64,000 bases of DNA. It comes from an uncultured Erythrobacter sp. Lineage in GTDB: Bacteria > Pseudomonadota > Alphaproteobacteria > Sphingomonadales > Sphingomonadaceae. A program made the translations under genes and the position numbers. Each line of letters starts with the position of its first letter. The first letter of the stretch is position 1. Below the pieces are notes generated by a model. The model did no database searches and was not told where the DNA came from. It saw only the letters and a list, made by a program, of their open reading frames with translations. Of this stretch, positions 8,365 through 17,903 are shown piece after piece. The stretch spans positions 62,001-126,000 of the forward strand of contig CANKYI010000001.1 in NCBI GenBank assembly GCA_947488085.1, read 5' to 3'.

Positions 8365-9582
8365 ATGCAAACGCAAATACTTGGATTACTGACACCTCTC
8401 ATGGCGCTGCTTTTCGCGGCGACATTCGCTGTGTTCTGGCGGGCAGGGCGTATGAAGCGTCACGTGCTAGGCTTTGCGATCGGCTATGTCCTGTTCGCAT
8501 CAGGGTTTCTCGCTACCCATTTCCTTCCCGGCGAGGCATTCTACGTCTTTCACACGACACAGGCGCTCTACAGCTTGGGCATGATGGTCTATCTGGTATC
8601 GTTGTGCGAACGCGCCGGACAGAAAATGCATCTCGGCAGCCTGTTCGGCGTATATGTCATCAGCGCAGGCGTATTGGCTCTCGCAGTGAACCTTACCGAT
8701 GATGTCGGCCCGCGGTTGATTATCGTTAATATGGGTTACGGTGTGATGTGCGCCATGGGCCTAACAACGCTCCTTATGGCGCGGCGCCGGAGCGTGATCG
8801 ATATCGCCATAATCGTGGTGGTGGCAATTCAAACGATAGATTTTGTCGTCAGGCCAAACCTCACTTTGATGTTTGAAAAGTCGATTCCGGCTGAGCTCTA
8901 TCGAGAGTCGGTCTATTATTCCCTGATCGGGCTCGTGCTCGGAGTGAAATCTGTGATGGGCGCCATGGTTTTGATTGGTGCGACTATCATCGAGTTCACC
9001 ACGAACTTGCGCGAAAGCAGCGAACGCGACCCGCTAACTGGGCTTCGCAATCGCGGCTCGTTTGAGCAATCCATGCGCAGCCTCTTGCCACAAGCGCAAA
9101 CAGAGGGGCGACCGCTCAGCCTTGTCGTGGCCGATATTGACCACTTCAAACAGGTCAATGACATTTGGGGGCATCAAGCAGGAGACCAAGCGCTCTCCGG
9201 ATTTGGGCAGACCATCGCGCGCATGATCCGCGGATGCGATACCGCAGGCCGGATCGGAGGCGAGGAATTCTGTATCGCGGTCTGGAACTGCGAAAACGCG
9301 CCCGCTGCACGATTGGCGGATCGGATCAGGCTGGCCTTCGCCGATCTTCAGCATTCCGACCTCAACGATGATGTCCGGCTGACAGCCAGTTTTGGCGTGG
9401 CAACGGCGCGCGAGGGTGAGACCTATGAGCAGCTTTTCGCAAGGGCTGATGCGTCTCTCTACGAGGCCAAATCCAATGGTCGAAATCGTGTCCAGAACGC
9501 CGAAGATAGGCGTCAGGAAGGTTCGACACCTGCAGTCAATGGCGAGCTGGTTGAGCTAAAGCGCGCCGGTGCCGAAGGGTAA
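8365..9582 (+). CDS. Membrane-bound diguanylate cyclase (GGDEF), 405 aa
   Basis: Residues 1-215 contain about seven hydrophobic segments (roughly 7-25, 35-52, 60-80, 92-110, 118-138, 146-163, 185-210), an uncharacterised membrane sensor. Residues 221-375 are a GGDEF domain with RDPLTGLRNR, the metal-binding DIDHFK and an active-site GGEEF at 298-302. An RxxD inhibition site (R289-D292) sits five residues before it, so product inhibition by cyclic di-GMP is expected. The enzyme should make c-di-GMP from two GTP at the inner membrane. It stands alone between two divergent or convergent units and has no obvious link to the catabolic genes. Confidence 0.92.
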   Translation: MQTQILGLLTPLMALLFAATFAVFWRAGRMKRHVLGFAIGYVLFASGFLATHFLPGEAFYVFHTTQALYSLGMMVYLVSLCERAGQKMHLGSLFGVYVISAGVLALAVNLTDDVGPRLIIVNMGYGVMCAMGLTTLLMARRRSVIDIAIIVVVAIQTIDFVVRPNLTLMFEKSIPAELYRESVYYSLIGLVLGVKSVMGAMVLIGATIIEFTTNLRESSERDPLTGLRNRGSFEQSMRSLLPQAQTEGRPLSLVVADIDHFKQVNDIWGHQAGDQALSGFGQTIARMIRGCDTAGRIGGEEFCIAVWNCENAPAARLADRIRLAFADLQHSDLNDDVRLTASFGVATAREGETYEQLFARADASLYEAKSNGRNRVQNAEDRRQEGSTPAVNGELVELKRAGAEG

Positions 9583-9690
9583 TTGACTGCATGGGTTAGG
9601 GTGACTGGATGCAGGCCTAATGTGCAGCCACCCATGCCCTAAGCTAACACCATTTCCCTTTAGATCTGAAAGCGTGGAGCTTGCGCCAAC

Positions 9691-12219
9691 TTAGAAGCTG
9701 GCACCGAGCTCCACTCCAAACCGTCGCAATGTGCCGGGTGAGATGAACGATCCACCGAACTCAATCGCCGGAATGACTTCGTTCAAATACCTTTCGTTGG
9801 TCAGGTTATCGACAAAAGCCGTGACCGTCACCTCGCCGATCTCAACCCCGGCGCGCACGTTCAAGATGGCAAACGTATCACGTTCCGTGATCGAGTAATC
9901 CGCGTCCCCAACGAAAGCTGGCAGCGCCAAAGCTGATCCGGGGAGCAAGCCGCTGAATAGTGTTGGGCTCGTATTCTCCTGAACTGTGTGGAACCACGTT
10001 GGACCAGTGATACGATAGTCCGCACGGGCGACAAAGTTCATGCTGTCCGTCACGGGTAGATCAAGCTGTGTGCCGATATTGACCGTGTAGTCCGATGTGT
10101 AAGGCGACTCATTGCCAACGGTGACTGGGCGCGATGAATTGGCTTTGATCTCACTCTCAGTCACATTGACCGCACCAAAGATATCCCAGCCATCGAGCAG
10201 TTCGACGTTGAGATTGAACTCGGCGCCGTAAACCTCAACCTCATCAATGTTCGAAACGACGCGCAGCAGGCCGAAACCGCCGACGAAGAACTCGAAGAAC
10301 TGCATGTCATCGATATCGGTATAGTATCCCGCAAGATCAAAGGTGATGCGGTTATCCCACAACGTGCCTTTGACACCGGCTTCGAAGGCGCTCGATGTTT
10401 CTTTGTCGAACACATCGTTGATCAACACATTGGTACCTATGAACTGGTTGAATGATTGATCCACCAGCGCAGATGAACCCTGATTGTTGAACCCGCCCGA
10501 CTTAAATCCGATGCCCCAATTGGCGTAGACATTGATGTCATCAGTTAGCGAGTAGCGCAGCGAGATTTTCGGCTGCAGTTGCGAGAATGTCTCCGACTGA
10601 TCGGGGATCGGTCCCATGCCTTGACCCGGATTGATCGGGCTGCCGGTGAAGGGATCAGTGGCAATCGGCACTAGGCTGGAGACGCTGCGGTCTTCAATAT
10701 CATACCGCAATGCCAGGCTGAGGCTGAGTGCCTCGCTGGCTTCCCATTCCGCCGAGCCGAATGCCGCATAGACATCGGTCGAGAAATCATCGTTATACAG
10801 CAGCGTTGTCGGGTTGTCTGACCCGGCTGGATTGAACAGTTCGCGGCTGACACCATTGCCCAGATCCGCTCCCAAGCTGACGCCGGTTTCGCGATCAATG
10901 TGGAGGTAGTATGCGCCCAGCTGCCATTGGATCGGGCCACCTGTGTCAGATGCGAGCCGGACCTCTGCGCTGAAGTCCGATTGTTGCCGGATTTGGAGCT
11001 GAGTCCCATCGCAGGTCGTCGGGCTGTACGGGCCAAAGGTTGACCCATTCGCCGGGTCGAAAATGAAGGGAACAGGCGAAGTGCCGATGTTTCCCGGAGG
11101 GTTCACTGGGAACCCGGTCAGTTGAGCCGTCGTCGCAAAGCATGAATTGGATCCAGCGACAGAATCCGGCGTTGCACCCGGGAATGTGAAGCGGGCAAAA
11201 TCTGCCGAGGTGCCATCCGCGGTCAGCAATTGATCGACATCGCTGTAAAGCGCCCATGCGGTCAGGACGAGCGATTCAAATTCATGTTCAACCTTGGCTG
11301 ACACTTCGAACGTTTGCTGTTCATTGATCGGGCGGATGTTTGAGTAGAAATTGAATGGATGATCGTTGACATCCTCAAAGAAAGCCGGGTTCGCCGCAGC
11401 AAAATTGGGCAGGTGGAACGCCGCGTTGAAATTAATCGAAGCCCCTGAAAGGTCGGCATAACGTGCCTTTACATCCAGCTCGGTGGCGTCACCGATTTGC
11501 GTAACGAACCGCCCATCAATCGACCAGGTCTCTTGATCGTCGATTGTGTTCGAGTTGAGGAAATCGTTGCGGTAAAAACCATCGGTGGTCGAGTAATTGC
11601 CTGAGAGCACAAGGCCGGAATTCTCGCCCACCGGGATGGAGATATAGCCATTGGCTGCGTAGGTTTCGTCTTCGGCGATGCTTACCTGCACCCCGCCTTC
11701 GAGAAACCCGCTTGGTTTCAGGGTCTGAATGACAATGGCACCGGCAGCAGCATTGCGTCCGTATAAAGCGCCCTGCGGACCTTTCAGGATTTCAACCTGT
11801 CGCAAGGTACCTTGGTCTTGGTTCAATTGGGCGGTGTTGGTTTTGAGGATGCCGTCCACCACCAGCGCGACCGAACTTTCCGCATCGCGCGCACCGTTAA
11901 TGCCGCGAATATTGATCTGTGTGTCGCCCGCCTCTGCGGTGCCGGACACGATGGTAACGCCTGCGGTTAGCTGCACAAATTCATCGGCCCGCTCAATGCC
12001 AGCGCGTTCAAGAGTTTCGGCGGACAAAACCGTTACCGAAGCCGGCACCTCAGCCAGCGTCTCATTCTGCCTGCGCGCCGTCACGATAATGGCGTTATCG
12101 TCCTCCTCGGCCTGTGCACCCGCAGACGAAGGGTTCGACTGAGCCAATGCAGGGGTCGCTAAAAGCGGAAAAATCGCGGCTGAAGTTGACAGCAGGACCT
12201 TGATTGAACGGTTTGTCAT
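9691..12219 (-). CDS. TonB-dependent outer-membrane receptor, 842 aa
   Basis: A Sec signal peptide (residues 1-26, ending ATPALA) is followed by the TonB box NAIIVTARR at 42-50, a plug domain (VPASVTVLSAETLERAG, then GPQGALYGRNAAAGAI) and a 22-strand-type barrel ending in ELGASF. The start at 12219 is chosen because GGGGA lies just upstream; an ATG at 12231 would lengthen it by four residues. Such receptors take up ligands too big for porins, using TonB energy. It is divergent from the GntR/hydantoinase-type operon, and a TTGTATACAA palindrome sits between the two, so it probably imports that operon's substrate. The ligand is unknown. Confidence 0.92.
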   Translation of the reverse strand: MTNRSIKVLLSTSAAIFPLLATPALAQSNPSSAGAQAEEDDNAIIVTARRQNETLAEVPASVTVLSAETLERAGIERADEFVQLTAGVTIVSGTAEAGDTQINIRGINGARDAESSVALVVDGILKTNTAQLNQDQGTLRQVEILKGPQGALYGRNAAAGAIVIQTLKPSGFLEGGVQVSIAEDETYAANGYISIPVGENSGLVLSGNYSTTDGFYRNDFLNSNTIDDQETWSIDGRFVTQIGDATELDVKARYADLSGASINFNAAFHLPNFAAANPAFFEDVNDHPFNFYSNIRPINEQQTFEVSAKVEHEFESLVLTAWALYSDVDQLLTADGTSADFARFTFPGATPDSVAGSNSCFATTAQLTGFPVNPPGNIGTSPVPFIFDPANGSTFGPYSPTTCDGTQLQIRQQSDFSAEVRLASDTGGPIQWQLGAYYLHIDRETGVSLGADLGNGVSRELFNPAGSDNPTTLLYNDDFSTDVYAAFGSAEWEASEALSLSLALRYDIEDRSVSSLVPIATDPFTGSPINPGQGMGPIPDQSETFSQLQPKISLRYSLTDDINVYANWGIGFKSGGFNNQGSSALVDQSFNQFIGTNVLINDVFDKETSSAFEAGVKGTLWDNRITFDLAGYYTDIDDMQFFEFFVGGFGLLRVVSNIDEVEVYGAEFNLNVELLDGWDIFGAVNVTESEIKANSSRPVTVGNESPYTSDYTVNIGTQLDLPVTDSMNFVARADYRITGPTWFHTVQENTSPTLFSGLLPGSALALPAFVGDADYSITERDTFAILNVRAGVEIGEVTVTAFVDNLTNERYLNEVIPAIEFGGSFISPGTLRRFGVELGASF

Positions 12220-12285
12220 GATTTTCCCCATTTTTTCGATTTTTTCGCAGCGTGGTTAAACGTTGGTTGCCTCGTGATCGCCTTA

Positions 12286-12295
12286 TTGTATACAA
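12286..12295. promoter_or_regulatory. TTGTATACAA palindrome, probable GntR/FCD operator
   Basis: A perfect 10-bp palindrome TTGTATACAA lies between the TonB receptor (start 12219) and the GntR gene (start 12326). FCD-type GntR regulators typically bind TTGT-(N)-ACAA palindromes, so this is the likely autoregulatory and receptor-control site of the adjacent regulator. Its core is two bases shorter than the TTGTCCGGACAA element found further right. Confidence 0.6.
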
Positions 12296-12325
12296 AATGG
12301 ATCAGTCAAGCTTCACAGGTAAATC

Positions 12326-13006
12326 ATGTCGAGAGCATCCGACATTGCGTATGAAACTATTCGCGAGATGATCGTCTCGGGCGAACTGTTGCCCGGTGAT
12401 CCGCTGGGTGAAGAGGCTCTCGCTGAGAAGTGCGGCGTATCGCGCACCCCTGTTCGTGACGCGATGCGGCGGCTGGAGGGTGAGCTACTGATCCGCCGCA
12501 GTGAATCGCAGCGGAGCTTTGTTGCGGACTGGTCGCTTGATGACATAGGCGATGCATTCGAATTGCGCGCTATGCTGGAAGGCTTGGCGGCGCAGCGGGC
12601 TGCGTCTCGCATCAGCCCAGCAGATATTCGCAAGCTCGAAGCTTATAATAAGCGCATCGGTGAGGCGAATGCGAGCACGCCTGCGGACGTTGACGTCTTC
12701 CTCGAAGAAAACCGTAAGTTCCACACCTTGATCCTTGATGTCGCGGGATCGGCGCGGCTCAAGACTTTGCTCCAAACCTTGATTGAGCAGCCTATCATTT
12801 GGCGCACGGCTCACCACTACAGCCCGCATGAACTCCTCCGGTCCTATCAGGAGCATGATGAATTGATCGCAGCATTTAAGCGCGGCGATCCGGCTTGGGC
12901 TGAGGCAATAATGTCAGGCCATATCCGCCGCGCATTCCATGCCTATTCCGATGCACATCACGGGCTCGCGATTTTGGATGCTGAGCGATCCAAAAAGAGG
13001 GCGTGA
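12326..13006 (+). CDS. GntR-family transcriptional regulator, FCD (FadR/VanR) type, 226 aa
   Basis: Residues 1-70 are a GntR winged helix (LGEEALAEKCGVSRTPVRDAMRRLEGE). Residues 75-205 form an all-helical FCD effector domain with the metal/ligand residues N129, H133, H177 and H199 visible (ENRKFH, EHDEL, MSGHIRRA). FCD regulators usually bind carboxylate effectors and repress their catabolic operon. The gene heads the operon, with its TGA overlapping or abutting the lyase start, and lies 30 bases from the TTGTATACAA palindrome. It probably represses itself, the operon and the divergent receptor; the effector is likely an organic acid intermediate (inference). Confidence 0.9.
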   Translation: MSRASDIAYETIREMIVSGELLPGDPLGEEALAEKCGVSRTPVRDAMRRLEGELLIRRSESQRSFVADWSLDDIGDAFELRAMLEGLAAQRAASRISPADIRKLEAYNKRIGEANASTPADVDVFLEENRKFHTLILDVAGSARLKTLLQTLIEQPIIWRTAHHYSPHELLRSYQEHDELIAAFKRGDPAWAEAIMSGHIRRAFHAYSDAHHGLAILDAERSKKRA

Positions 13007-13014
13007 GATTGGAA

Positions 13015-13024
13015 ATGTATACAA
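13015..13024. promoter_or_regulatory. Second TATAC palindrome, overlapping the lyase start codon
   Basis: ATGTATACAA differs from the TTGTATACAA element at 12286 by one base and begins with the preferred ATG of the lyase gene. It may be a secondary operator or chance; the coding constraint on this stretch (Met-Tyr-Thr) makes chance reasonable. Confidence 0.25.
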
Positions 13025-13947
13025 AATCCATCGAGATGCTCGAAGTAAGCCCCCGCGATGGCCTACAAAACGAAAAGCAGCCTGTGTCGATTGAGGACAA
13101 GTTGCGTCTGATTGAGCGAGCGATTGATGCTGGCGCTCGCCGAATCGAGGTTACGAGCTTTGTCAATCCTAAAGCCGTTCCGCAGATGGCTGATGCCGCT
13201 GATGTTTGCGCAGGGCTGCCCCACCGCGATGACGTCACTTACATTGGTTTGGTAATGAATGCGCGCGGGGCTGAGAGGGCGATTGCGACCGGGCGGATCG
13301 ATCAATTGGGCGCGGTCGCAGTCAGTACCGATACGTTTGCAATGCGTAACCAGGGGCAGACCAGCGATGGCTCTGTCGAAGCATCTCGCACAATAATTGC
13401 TCTCGCAAACGAAGCGGGTCTATCTGCGCAAGCCACCATTGCGGCAAGTTTTGGCTGTCCATTCGAAGGCGAAGTTGCGGAAGAACGCGTGGTGCATATG
13501 GCGCGTGAAATCGCCAAAGCGGGTCCGGTCGAAATTGCTCTGGCTGATACGATTGGTGTCGGTAATCCGGCCCATGTCGCAAGCCTAGTAGCCAAGGTGA
13601 AAGAGGCGGTCGATCCGCTGCCGGTACGGGTGCATTTTCATAATACGCGCGGCACCGGCCTTGCCAATGTCTGGACCGCAATCGAAGCGGGAGCGTCCAC
13701 CATTGATGCCTCGATTGGTGGCCTTGGTGGTTGCCCGTTCGCGCCCGGTGCGGCTGGCAATGTCGCCACCGAAGACGTCGTGTACATGCTTGAACGGGCA
13801 GGGATCGATACCGGGCTGTCTCTCGAAGAATTGATCGAAACGAACACCTGGCTTGCTCAGGTGATGGATAAATCTCTGCCCGCAATGGTGGGCAAAGCAG
13901 GCGGGTTTCCCGTTCCTGCTGATGAAACGGAAAGGACTGTGGCCTGA
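13015..13947 (+). CDS. HMG-CoA-lyase-family enzyme, 310 aa
   Basis: A DRE-TIM metallolyase: VSPRDGLQNE (R14, D15) supplies the catalytic Arg and metal ligand, VHFHNTRGTGLANV the two metal His residues, and GGLGGCPFAPGAAGNVATEDV the family signature with the mobile-loop Cys. Authentic family members cleave HMG-CoA or related 3-hydroxy-3-alkyl acyl-CoAs into an acyl-CoA and a keto acid. The start is uncertain: a GTG at 13003 overlaps the regulator stop, but the ATG at 13015 gives the usual N-terminus. It lies in an operon with HyuA, HyuB and a CoA-transferase, so it probably cleaves a CoA thioester made by that transferase, not necessarily HMG-CoA. Confidence 0.85.
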   Translation: MYTKSIEMLEVSPRDGLQNEKQPVSIEDKLRLIERAIDAGARRIEVTSFVNPKAVPQMADAADVCAGLPHRDDVTYIGLVMNARGAERAIATGRIDQLGAVAVSTDTFAMRNQGQTSDGSVEASRTIIALANEAGLSAQATIAASFGCPFEGEVAEERVVHMAREIAKAGPVEIALADTIGVGNPAHVASLVAKVKEAVDPLPVRVHFHNTRGTGLANVWTAIEAGASTIDASIGGLGGCPFAPGAAGNVATEDVVYMLERAGIDTGLSLEELIETNTWLAQVMDKSLPAMVGKAGGFPVPADETERTVA

Positions 13948-16004
13948 TGGGGTATCGTTTGGGAGTTGACGTTGGGGGGACCTTCACGGACCTTTTGCTG
14001 TTCAACGCAGAGACCGGTCAGTTTTGGCGTCACAAAACGCCCTCTACGCCGCATGATAGCTCGGAAGGTATCCTGAACGGGGTTGAGGCCATCACCAAAG
14101 AGGCTGGCGTTGCCGCAGAAGAGATCGAGTACTTCCTCCACGGTACAACGGTCGCAACCAATGCTGTGCTCGAAGGGAAGGGCGCAAAGGTCGGCCTGAT
14201 TGTGACGGAGGGGTACCGCGATATCATGCAGATAGCGCGCAGCTTTGTTCCCGGAGGCCTCGCCGCCTGGATCATTTGGCCCAAACCACAACCACTCGCT
14301 CATCTCGAAGATACGGTTGAGGCGCCGGAACGAATGGGCGCCGATGGTAAGGAAGTAACGCCGCTCAACGAAGACGCGCTGCGCGTGCAGATGAGGAAGT
14401 TGAAAAACAACGGTGTTGAGGCGCTGACAGTTAGCCTGATCAATGCCTATGTGAATGGTGCGCACGAAGTGCGGATCGGTGAGATTGCCGCTGAAGAATT
14501 GCCCGGTATTCCGGTCTCGCTTAGCCATGAAGTGCTTCCCGAAATGCAGGAATATGAGCGCACATTGTCGACCGTGGCCAACGCTGCGGTTCGTCCAGTG
14601 GTCAGCAAATATGTCTCGAATTTGCGCAGGCAACTCGAAGATAGAGGCCTAAAGGGTAAGCTCTCGCTGCTGCGCAGTGATGGCGGCCTGATGAGCAGCG
14701 AAAAGGCCGAAGAGCATCCGGTCAATATCCTGATGTCTGGTCCAGCGGGCGGCGTAACTGGCGCTCTTTGGGTCGGTAGGAATGCAGGTCTATCCAACAT
14801 TTTGACACTGGATGTCGGTGGCACCTCGACTGACGTTGCTTTGATCGAAGGTTTGGAGGCTCGCCGCATTCGGACCACCGAGGTTGGGCATCTATCTGTC
14901 CGTGCATCGGCGCTTGATGTGAAGACCGTGGGGGCAGGCGGTGGTTCGATCGCTCACGTGCCAGAGCTGACCGGAGCATTGCGCGTGGGGCCGGAGAGCG
15001 CTGGCGCGGTTCCCGGACCTGTAGCGTATGGCAAAGGCGGCAAATTGCCCACCGTGACGGATGCCAACGTTGTGCTGGGCTATTTGCCCGAGGATTTGCT
15101 CGGCGGTAGCTTCCAACTCGACAGGGAAGGCGCGAAGAAATCCGTTCAAACGATAGCGGACGCGCTTGGGGTTGGATTGATGGAAGCAGCGCGCGGCATC
15201 ATCGATATCGTGAATGAGAATATGTTCGGCGCACTGCGTATGATCAGTGTCCAGCAAGGCTATGACCCGCGAGAGTTTGCACTGATGGGATTTGGCGGCG
15301 CAGGGCCACTCCATGTCAACGCGGTGGCGAAGCTGATGAGCAGCTGGCCTGCTGTCTCTCCTGTATCACCGGGCGTTCTATGCGCATTGGGTGATGCGAC
15401 AACCCGTATGCGGACAGAGACCGCACGCAGTTTTTCTAGACTGGCTCGCGATACGTCGGTGGCCGACCTCACTGCCACGCTCGACGAAATGGCGGCGCAA
15501 ACTCGCGGCGAGTTGCTTGCCGATGGAGTGCCGGAAGAGGAATTGATCAGCGCGTTTGAAGTGGACGTGCGTTACGCCGGACAAGCGTTCGAAGTGCCTT
15601 TGACGATCGATAAGGCTGTGCTGGATGCAGACGGTATCGAAGGGATACTTGCCCGATTTGATGAAGAGCACCGGCGGCTGTTTACCTTCAACATGGACAC
15701 ACCGCATGAGATCGTGAACCTTCGCGCCGTAGCGATGGGCGAGGCACCGGCTTTGCCGGCCGCTGAACTGCCAAAGGGCAATGGCGACCCTGTCGCCGCC
15801 AAGATACGCGATCACAAATTGTGGATGGACGGCGCTGAGCGCGACGCGGTGATCTATGACCGCAGCAAACTGCGACAGGGGGATATCATTCCCGGTCCTG
15901 CCATCATCACCGAAATGGATTCAACCACTCTGGTTGAGAATGGCTGCACCGCCAGCGTGGATGCTGTTGGCAATATCCTTATCAACCCTGAAGCGGAGGG
16001 CTGA
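13947..16004 (+). CDS. hyuA: Hydantoinase/oxoprolinase A subunit (ATP-dependent), 685 aa
   Basis: The N-terminal DVGGTFTDLLLF (residues 7-18) and the HGTTVATNAVLEGKGAKVGLI block mark the ASKHA-fold A subunit of the N-methylhydantoinase / 5-oxoprolinase / acetone or acetophenone carboxylase family. DVGGTSTDVALIEG in the middle is the second phosphate-binding segment. Such enzymes use ATP to phosphorylate a lactam, imide oxygen or enolate, driving ring opening or carboxylation together with the B subunit. The start overlaps the lyase stop (TGATG). The length matches the family. No gamma/C subunit gene is present nearby, which favours a hydantoinase or oxoprolinase-type amide hydrolysis over acetone carboxylation. 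Confidence 0.9.
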   Translation: MGYRLGVDVGGTFTDLLLFNAETGQFWRHKTPSTPHDSSEGILNGVEAITKEAGVAAEEIEYFLHGTTVATNAVLEGKGAKVGLIVTEGYRDIMQIARSFVPGGLAAWIIWPKPQPLAHLEDTVEAPERMGADGKEVTPLNEDALRVQMRKLKNNGVEALTVSLINAYVNGAHEVRIGEIAAEELPGIPVSLSHEVLPEMQEYERTLSTVANAAVRPVVSKYVSNLRRQLEDRGLKGKLSLLRSDGGLMSSEKAEEHPVNILMSGPAGGVTGALWVGRNAGLSNILTLDVGGTSTDVALIEGLEARRIRTTEVGHLSVRASALDVKTVGAGGGSIAHVPELTGALRVGPESAGAVPGPVAYGKGGKLPTVTDANVVLGYLPEDLLGGSFQLDREGAKKSVQTIADALGVGLMEAARGIIDIVNENMFGALRMISVQQGYDPREFALMGFGGAGPLHVNAVAKLMSSWPAVSPVSPGVLCALGDATTRMRTETARSFSRLARDTSVADLTATLDEMAAQTRGELLADGVPEEELISAFEVDVRYAGQAFEVPLTIDKAVLDADGIEGILARFDEEHRRLFTFNMDTPHEIVNLRAVAMGEAPALPAAELPKGNGDPVAAKIRDHKLWMDGAERDAVIYDRSKLRQGDIIPGPAIITEMDSTTLVENGCTASVDAVGNILINPEAEG

Positions 16005-16007
16005 GCG

Positions 16008-17903
16008 ATGCCTGCACAAATCATCGAAACCAATTCCACCCCATTCGAGCCTATCGAGATTGATCCGGTCACCCTCGATATTATCGAGAATGCTTTGCGC
16101 AATGCCCGCATCGAAATGGATGCGACGCTCGTGCGAACAGCCATGTCGCCCGGTATTCGTGAACAGGGTGATGCTTTTCCTCTGATCGCAGATCCTGCGG
16201 GTAAAATGATCGTAGGCCAGTTTGGAAGCTTCATTGACGGCTTTCTGAAGGGGTTCGATGGAACCCTAGAGGACGGCGATATGATCTTCCTGTCCGACCC
16301 TTATTCCTGCGACGGCGCGGTCAGCCACTCCAACGATTGGCTGGTGCTGTTGCCGGTGTTCAAGGATGGCCGCCTGATCGCTTTCACCGCTATGTTCGGA
16401 CATCAATCCGACATCGGCGGTAGCGTGCCCGGGTCCATGCCAATCGGTGCGAGTTCGATCTTTGAAGAGGGTGTCCGCATCCCGCCGGTCAAGATTTGGA
16501 AAAAGGGCGAATATAATGACGACCTGATGAAGCTCGTCATGCATCAAACGCGCAAACCGGATTGGTGTCAGGCTGATCTCAATGCGCTGATTGCTTCCTG
16601 CCGCGTCGCCTCAAAGCGGGTTGTTGAAATGGCAGAACGTTTTGGCGATGACGTCTATATTTCTGCTACGCAGGAATTGTTGGCCCGCAACCACCGCGCG
16701 ATGAAAACACTGCTTTCCCAAGCGGTGGGTGAAAACCCGGTCAGCTTTGAAGATTATCTGTGCGATGATGGCAAAGGCTTTGGTCCGTATAAGATCAAAT
16801 GCACCATGTGGCGCGAGGGTGAGAGGGTCATTCTCGATTTTGATGGAACCGACCCGCAGAGCGTCGCTTCGATCAATTTTCTGCTGAATGAGAATATGTT
16901 CAAGATGTTCTTTGGCATCTACATGATCATGGTTTTCGACCCGCAAATCCTCTTCAACGATGGCTTTTACGATCTAATCGAAGTTCGCATTCCCGAAGGG
17001 TCACTACTCAAACCAAAATTCCCCGCCGCTTTGTCAGGTCGCACCCATGCGCTGGGCCGGATTTTCGATATTCTCGGCGGACTTTTGGGGCAAGGCACAC
17101 CAGAGTTTCTCAACGCAGCTGGTTTCAGCTCAAGCCCGCATCTGTTTTATTCCGGGTGGGACAATCGCGCGCCAAGCGAAGGCGAATGGTTTCAGCTGTT
17201 CCAGATCGGCTTTGGCGGCATACCGGGCAGGCCTTTGGGCGATGGGCCTGACGGACACTCGCTTTGGCCGGGTTTTACCAACGTTCCGAACGAGTTTCTT
17301 GAACGTTATTTCCCAATGCGAATTGAACGGTACGCAACCGAACCCGACAGTGGCGGCGCGGGTCTGCACCGAGGCGGGAATGGCATACATATGACGTACC
17401 GTTTCTTAGCTGATGGGAACATTGCAATCCATGATGACCGTTGGTTTGTGCCGCCATGGGGGGTCAATGGCGGGCAACCCGGGATGCGCGCGAAAAAGGT
17501 TCTCGAACGCGCCGATGGCACCACTGAAATCGTTGGCAACAAGATCGAAGATGTGCCGGTGCGTGAAGGTGATTTGCTGCACTTCATCACATGGGGCGGC
17601 GGCGGATGGGGGGATCCGCTGGAGCGAGATCCAGCCCTTGTCGGGCTCGAAATTCGTCAAGGACTTGTGACGCCAGAAGGGGCAAAAGCCTATGGTGTGA
17701 TCGCCGATGAGAACGGCACGGTCGATGAGGCGCAAACGGACGCTTTGCGCACAGAAATGAAGTCATCGCGCGGCGAACTGCCTTTGTTCGATTACGGTCC
17801 ATCAATTGAGGTTCTGCGAGCGAATTGCGCAGAAGAAACGGGTCTGCCCGCTCCTGTCCAGCCCGTTTGGCGCAACACCAATGTTCGAGAGGCAGCGGAA
17901 TGA
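16008..17903 (+). CDS. hyuB: Hydantoinase/oxoprolinase B subunit, 631 aa
   Basis: IDPVTLDIIENALRNARIEMDATLVRTAMSPGIREQGD at residues 18-55 is the hallmark N-terminus of HyuB. GQFGSFIDG, SDPYSCDGAVSHSNDW and the Gly-rich C-terminal ITWGGGGWGDPLERDP complete the family pattern. Together with HyuA it should form an ATP-dependent cyclic-amide hydrolase or carboxylase in the cytoplasm. It starts three bases after hyuA and its TGA overlaps the following CoA-transferase ATG (ATGA), so stoichiometric co-translation is likely. The true substrate (hydantoin, lactam, oxoproline analogue, ketone) cannot be set from sequence. Confidence 0.9.
   Translation: MPAQIIETNSTPFEPIEIDPVTLDIIENALRNARIEMDATLVRTAMSPGIREQGDAFPLIADPAGKMIVGQFGSFIDGFLKGFDGTLEDGDMIFLSDPYSCDGAVSHSNDWLVLLPVFKDGRLIAFTAMFGHQSDIGGSVPGSMPIGASSIFEEGVRIPPVKIWKKGEYNDDLMKLVMHQTRKPDWCQADLNALIASCRVASKRVVEMAERFGDDVYISATQELLARNHRAMKTLLSQAVGENPVSFEDYLCDDGKGFGPYKIKCTMWREGERVILDFDGTDPQSVASINFLLNENMFKMFFGIYMIMVFDPQILFNDGFYDLIEVRIPEGSLLKPKFPAALSGRTHALGRIFDILGGLLGQGTPEFLNAAGFSSSPHLFYSGWDNRAPSEGEWFQLFQIGFGGIPGRPLGDGPDGHSLWPGFTNVPNEFLERYFPMRIERYATEPDSGGAGLHRGGNGIHMTYRFLADGNIAIHDDRWFVPPWGVNGGQPGMRAKKVLERADGTTEIVGNKIEDVPVREGDLLHFITWGGGGWGDPLERDPALVGLEIRQGLVTPEGAKAYGVIADENGTVDEAQTDALRTEMKSSRGELPLFDYGPSIEVLRANCAEETGLPAPVQPVWRNTNVREAAE

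Noticed and set aside
12326..13006. The FCD GntR regulator as the TTGTCCGGACAA-binding protein
   Set aside because: Its own promoter carries TTGTATACAA with a shorter core instead, and no TTGTCCGGACAA copy lies near its operon.
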